Assembly: GCA_036925085.1 (NCBI GenBank)
Contig: JAUPFP010000002.1
Location: 2,502,550 to 2,566,549 of the forward strand
Source: Brachycybe producta
Lineage: Eukaryota > Arthropoda > Diplopoda > Playtdesmida > Andrognathidae
Length of the DNA stretch: 64,000 bases
Reading direction: 5' to 3'
Numbering within the stretch: the first letter of the stretch is position 1; each line of letters starts with the position of its first letter. The notes under the pieces are model-generated. The model saw only the letters and a program-made list of their open reading frames with translations, did no database searches and was not told the DNA's origin. This document shows positions 43,001-49,000 of the stretch, in pieces. The position numbers and the translations under genes were made by a program.

Positions 43001-46000
43001 AGTTGGGTGAGTAATTTGCGAGAAAACGGCAAAAAAACCAGTGCAGCGATTTTTCCATTGAGTTCTAAGTTAAAATTTCGTCTCCTAACTTCTTAGGGAG
43101 CCATGTTTTCATTATATTAATGGCTTATTTTAAATTTTAAAAAACCGAAAATGGTTGGCACACTCATAAATTGATTGTTAGAACGCTCGTTGCTGTTTCA
43201 GGTTTTTTTTTCTATTTTTGTTTGGCATAATTTTTATCTTGATGTTTTGTGTCATTCACGTCAGGTCTAAACATCGTTCCGTGTTTCCTGTTCGCCGCCT
43301 TTGGTTATTTCTTGTACGGCAGGAGCAAGTGCACGAAATTTTTATTCGTTATATATTTTCTCGCAAGAAGATACAGCCACCACCTTCTCTAATAGTCGAA
43401 GAATCCGAAACCGTGGATGAAATTGATGAGCACCCACTTCCCGACCCTATTCGAATCATTCACAAGGACCAGGACAGTATTAGTGCGTTTTGCATTAGTC
43501 AAGTATGCAGTATTTTATCACCGAAATTAAATCTAAAATAAGTTCTGTTAAGTTTTGTATTATTATTTTTTTAGACAAACAGCCACATTGTGACATTAGC
43601 AACTACGAAAGAAATTCAAGAGTTAGATATTTCGGTTTTACTTGAACCGCCATCTTGGCTGGAAGATGAATGTGAATATGACATACTTAATATGAGGTAA
43701 TCTTGGTGTTGATTTTGTTCTCCTGAATCGTAAAGATTTAATGTAAATTAGCAGTAAGAACTATTTATTTCAACTGACTTGTTTACTGTCAATGAAAATG
43801 CGATTGATAACCACTATTTTTCTCATTTTTACCCTTCTTCAGAGATTACATCGTAAAATTACTTCGTAAAATCTCCGCAAAGAGCGCTAGCATCGTTTTT
43901 CTTTTCAGTTCATAGACCCAATGTTAAAGAAAAAAATGTTACTTTTTAAAATGCACAGTCGCAGCAATATGTTTATTTTTTATATTTAAAGTTGTCCAGT
44001 TTTAATTTTTAAAAGTGCAATGTGTGCACCTTAAGTATATGCTGATAGAGTGATGGAATGACAATATTTTTAAAAACTTTAAAAATCGCGAATTTATAAC
44101 TTTTATGTTAAAATCCATTGAGTACACCCTAATAAGAAAAAAACATTCATTAAAATGATTGTAAAAATAATTTTAAAAAACCACAAAAAAATCAGCCCGT
44201 GCGCCAATGTGTTAGCTTCACTGTGGGGTTTTAAAATTATTTTTAGGTATTTTTACCAGCATTTTAATGGATGTTTTTTTTCTTATTTGGCCGTTCTCAA
44301 TGGTGTTTAAACATAAAGAATTAGAAATTTTGCAATTTGAAAATAGTTTTTTAAATATACAGTATAACTGCACTTACCAATTTTTTGTTATTCTATCACT
44401 CGATCATTTTCTCGTACCTACTATAGGGACCGTGCACAAGGCATGAGTCTCTACATATGTGGAAAACTCATGGACTATAAAATACATTGGTTAATGAGGT
44501 TAATGATATCACTAATTCTATTTATGATATCACTAATTTGTGGTTCCTGTTGTGTGGTCCATTTCTGCTCCGCACCAAATGAGAAGTTGTTTTTCAATTT
44601 TCTAGAAATAAGTCTGAATATTTTAACCAATATTCTTTTTTGCCTGGACCACGTCCGGTACAGTGCGGAGTCGGTCAATGATGATGGTCCATTTGGCCCG
44701 GTGTGTTTTATGACCGGCTGCACTGCCTGACGTCAACTCCATAGAGCCGGAGAAATTATGAAAGACAAACGTTGTGTTTGTCTTTCATAACCATGCTCCA
44801 ACCGCGATCCGAACCTGGGACCCCCAGTACTACAAGCAGAAATCACTTCCATCACAGTGATATCATAAATTGATTTAGTGATATCAGTAATTTGTAGTAT
44901 TTTTTTTGAATGGCATGACATACTGCGCCACCCTTGCTGCAGTCCTGAAAGCTGTGGGTTCATGGTAGACCCCTCAGCCACCGCCGTTAGCCGCCTTAGC
45001 CGAATTTTTTTAGTGCAGCCAAAATCCGTCGAATATTTTTTTGGCTAGCCGTTATCCAGCTGACAAAAATAATTTCAGCTTAGCCGAAAAAAGTTTTAAT
45101 ATTAATAAATTTACAGGATTATATTTGGAATGTCCTCTGGGTCAGTTGCAGTTTGGAGAGCATGTTCTCCATAACTTTACTCTTATGCAATGGCCATCGT
45201 TCCTCGTTGGAACTTGAGAAACTAAACAGGATTTCTTTTATTCACGATAAGTTTCAATTATTGGAACTTGAAAATTGGAATTTAGTCCACTGTCCTAATA
45301 AATTAAATTACTTTCTTCATGAAATTTTTTATTTATTATTTTTTTTTTTTTGCAACTGCTCGAAACATGAAGCCATAAATCAGCCGAATATCTGCTGAAT
45401 TTTAGCTCAGTCAAACGCCGCCAGAAAAAAATGCGGCTAAGTGTGACTTCTACTGAATTTTATCAGAAAACCGCCGATAATTGTAAAAAAATATGGCCGA
45501 AGGATCTACTCCATTGCTCCGCTCCGCCCCTGGTTATAAGTGTAAACTATGAATGGTTGTTTTATCAGAAGAAATGGTTTTTTTTTAAACAATGCTATTG
45601 AAAGCTTTGTAACGCATGTGCAATTGGTTGGGCTTTTTTCAGTTAGCTCACGGTTGTTTATTTTATGAATAATATTTGTATACAGGAAAACCCCAGATTA
45701 CGAACTTTCAAGAAACATTTAGTATTTACGCATATTGTGACTCACAATGCATTTAACGAACACAACGCCACGTTTATGAGCGTTTTAAGATTAATAATTA
45801 TCAAATCAACTTTATACCATATTACAAAAATAAATTTAACTTACGGACAGTGTGGCATTTTTTGGACGAACTTTTATATTTCGTTTTTTTTTTTTTTTTT
45901 TTTTTCAAATCTAATGTTACCTTTGCAAAAAAAACTGTTGATATTTTCAATATAGATTTCGGTAAAATAATTTGGTTTCTTTTATAATGTTTCAAATAGT

Positions 46001-49000
46001 AAAGGAACTGAGACGATACCAGCTGCTGAGTATCTCGTTGTCCAGACGGCAGCTGATCGTCCAATGTTAGCTCATTTACCTTCTTCGACTAGTCAAGCAG
46101 GTTCCACTGCTAGTTCAGCATTCAGCAGTCCTACGGGCACCTCACCGTCACCTTTTATGGGGCAGACTGGGCGAGCCACAACGGTTGTGAGTCATGATTT
46201 TTTTATTCTCACAATGTTTTTTATTTCTTTTGAAGCTTATTGTTGTACCTGTCAAAAGTGGTTATGGCAGATGTACAACCAAACTGTATATTGCTGAGGT
46301 TCAGCATTTAAAAGGTGTTTTAGACTTCTACTTTAATATTATTATAAACAGGTTGTATAACTGAAGTTTCACCATGTGTATAAATGCTTAAGAGGCTACA
46401 TCACAAAATTACTTCAAAATATCTCTGCAAAGGGCGCTGGCATTGATTATCTATGGAGCCCGTAGACCCTATGGTAAAGAAGAAACGTTAGTTTTTAAAA
46501 TACACAGTCGTGGCAATATGTTTATTTTTCATATTTAAAGTTGTCCGATATTCAGTTTTCAAAGTGCAATGTGCACCTTAAATACATGCTGATCGAGTGA
46601 TAGAATGACAGAAAATTGGTAAGTGCGGTTCTATTTTTAAAAACTATTTCAAAATCGCGAATTTCTAACTCTTATGTTAAATTCCATTGATTACGCCCTA
46701 ATAAGAAAAAAAAATCCATTAAAATGCTCGTTCAAAATAAGTAAAAATAATTTTAAAAAAGCAGAAAAATATCAGCATGTGCGCCAATGTGTTGGCTTCA
46801 CTGTGGTTTAATTGCGCTTTTTTAAAATTATTTTTAGGTATTTTTACGAGCATTGTAATGGATGTTTTTTCTTATTTTGGTGTACTCAATGTAGTTTAAC
46901 ATAAGAATTAGAAATTCGCGATTTTGAAATAGTTTTTAAAAATATAACCGCTCTTACCAATTTCTTGTCTTTATATCACTCAATCAGCATATATTTAAGG
47001 TGCACTTTGCACTTTGAAAACTTAATATTGGACAACACTAAATTTGAAAAATAAACATATTGCCGTGACTGTTGTGTATTTTCAAAATTAATATTTTTTT
47101 CTTTAACATTGGGTCTATGGGCTCAATAGAAAAACGATGCTAGCGCTCTTTTGTGGAGGTTTTTCGAAGTTATTTTGTGCTGAAAAACTTGTTTATTGAT
47201 TCTGCATAATTGCTTGCTAAGATGTGATACAAGGTTGTATTTCATGGAAAAAATGTGAATAAATCATTAGCACTATGACATTTATGAGGTTATGCGCGAC
47301 ATTTTTTAATGTCACAAAAATAGATAGGTGGCTCATTTCACCTAGTTCACGTTGATGAAACATGATGACATCCATCTTACGTTATGCGAATGTGTTCTTC
47401 GTTTGTGTGAAGTGGAAGACAATGCTGTTTGCAAAGTGTACAAATACCACCCCATTGCAGGTCATAAGAAAAAAGGCAGATTTATAAAAAGAGCTTTTTT
47501 GGCTCAGAACTTTCTACCTACTGCTAACTGCTAACCACAATATTGCCTAATACATTCCTACTTTGGATGATGGAATATATTTGTGCTACTTCGTGTGTGT
47601 GTCCACTTTGTTTTGTTAATTACGTGCCACACGCTTTTTGCTTTGTTTTAATGGTTTAGTCTCTGTTTGGTGTCTGTTTCTTTGTTTTACATAAAGCACA
47701 AACTTACTTGCATACTTTTGTATTGTGTACAGTGAACCCCCCTATAACACGGCATTCATACAACACGGTTTCGCTCTAACACGGTTCGAGAATTAGGGTA
47801 AATCTCTATAGCATGGCATTCCTACAATACGGTTTCGCTTTAACACGGTCCCAGAATTATTGATATCTCCATACAACAAGAGCAAGCGCCATCTCATGCG
47901 ATATTTTTCAAATCGAGCATGTATTTTGTGTCAGATGTGCGTACAGAATTTTTGAATTTATTATTTTAAATGCGTTTTGTTCATGGAGTACAGTACGTTA
48001 TTAAAAATACTGTCCATATTTTAAGACTTCTTTTTACTCTAAACTTACATAGATTAAAAAATTTCGGGTATCTCTTTTTTGTGAATTAACTTGTAGCCCT
48101 GAAAATAGTATAGTTTTTTTTAACTTTTGGAACCTAACCCTGTTTTTTGTACGAGGTGTTTATTCGTATAAAACGAATTTGCATAACACGACATTTTTAG
48201 GAACCTAATGACCGTGTTATACGGGGGTTAACTAATTCATATCTTCACTAGCTATTATTTTTTTCTTCTTAACTGTCAATATTTTTTTCTGCATAAAGTA
48301 TAAAAAGCTTGATTTATTCTTTACAAGGAATGAATGTTGTATGACAAAGTAAGAAAGACCAAATAATTCAATTATCGAGGTCAGTGAATTATATTAATTT
48401 CTCTGCACCATTGCAAATCTTGATATTTCTTGAATGATAAAGGCAATACCGTACATGTGCAAGGGAAATGCTCTGGTTAGTATAAGATGACACCATGTGA
48501 TTCACTGAACCTTATGCTTTCTAAATTTGGATGTATACATTTGCCCTATGGAACTTGCATTAAAGCCATTTGCCCTGAAGCCACTTGCCCTGAAGCCACT
48601 TGCCCTGAAGCCACTTGCCCTGAAGCCACTTGCCCTAAAGCTACTTGCTCTAAAGACACTTGTTCTAAAGGGACATTTCTCCTAGAGACCACTTCTCCTA
48701 GAGACCACTTCTCCTAAAACCACTTTTTTGTTCTCGATTTTTGCTACAGTTTAGTGTTTCGGTGAAGTATGTTAATTAGGTCCTGTGTGCCACAGACTTG
48801 AAAAAAACGCCAAATGACGTAAATTTACACTACTGAAATTGTCTGAAATATCTGAAAATGACCTTTTAGGGCAAGTGGTTTTAGGGCAAATGTCCCTTTA
48901 GGGCAGTTGCAGGATGGCACCCTATGGTGCCTGAAACGACCCTGTTGACAGAAATATATCTTGACACTTCATGATTAATTTTGGAAACGGAATTTCTAAA

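Noticed and set aside
44740..44900. A functional tRNA gene on the minus strand
   Set aside because: Only a B-box/T-arm-like stretch is present. No acceptor stem or A box at the right distance could be drawn.
47352..47534. 60-residue frame
   Set aside because: No domain, conservation or splice context; probably chance.
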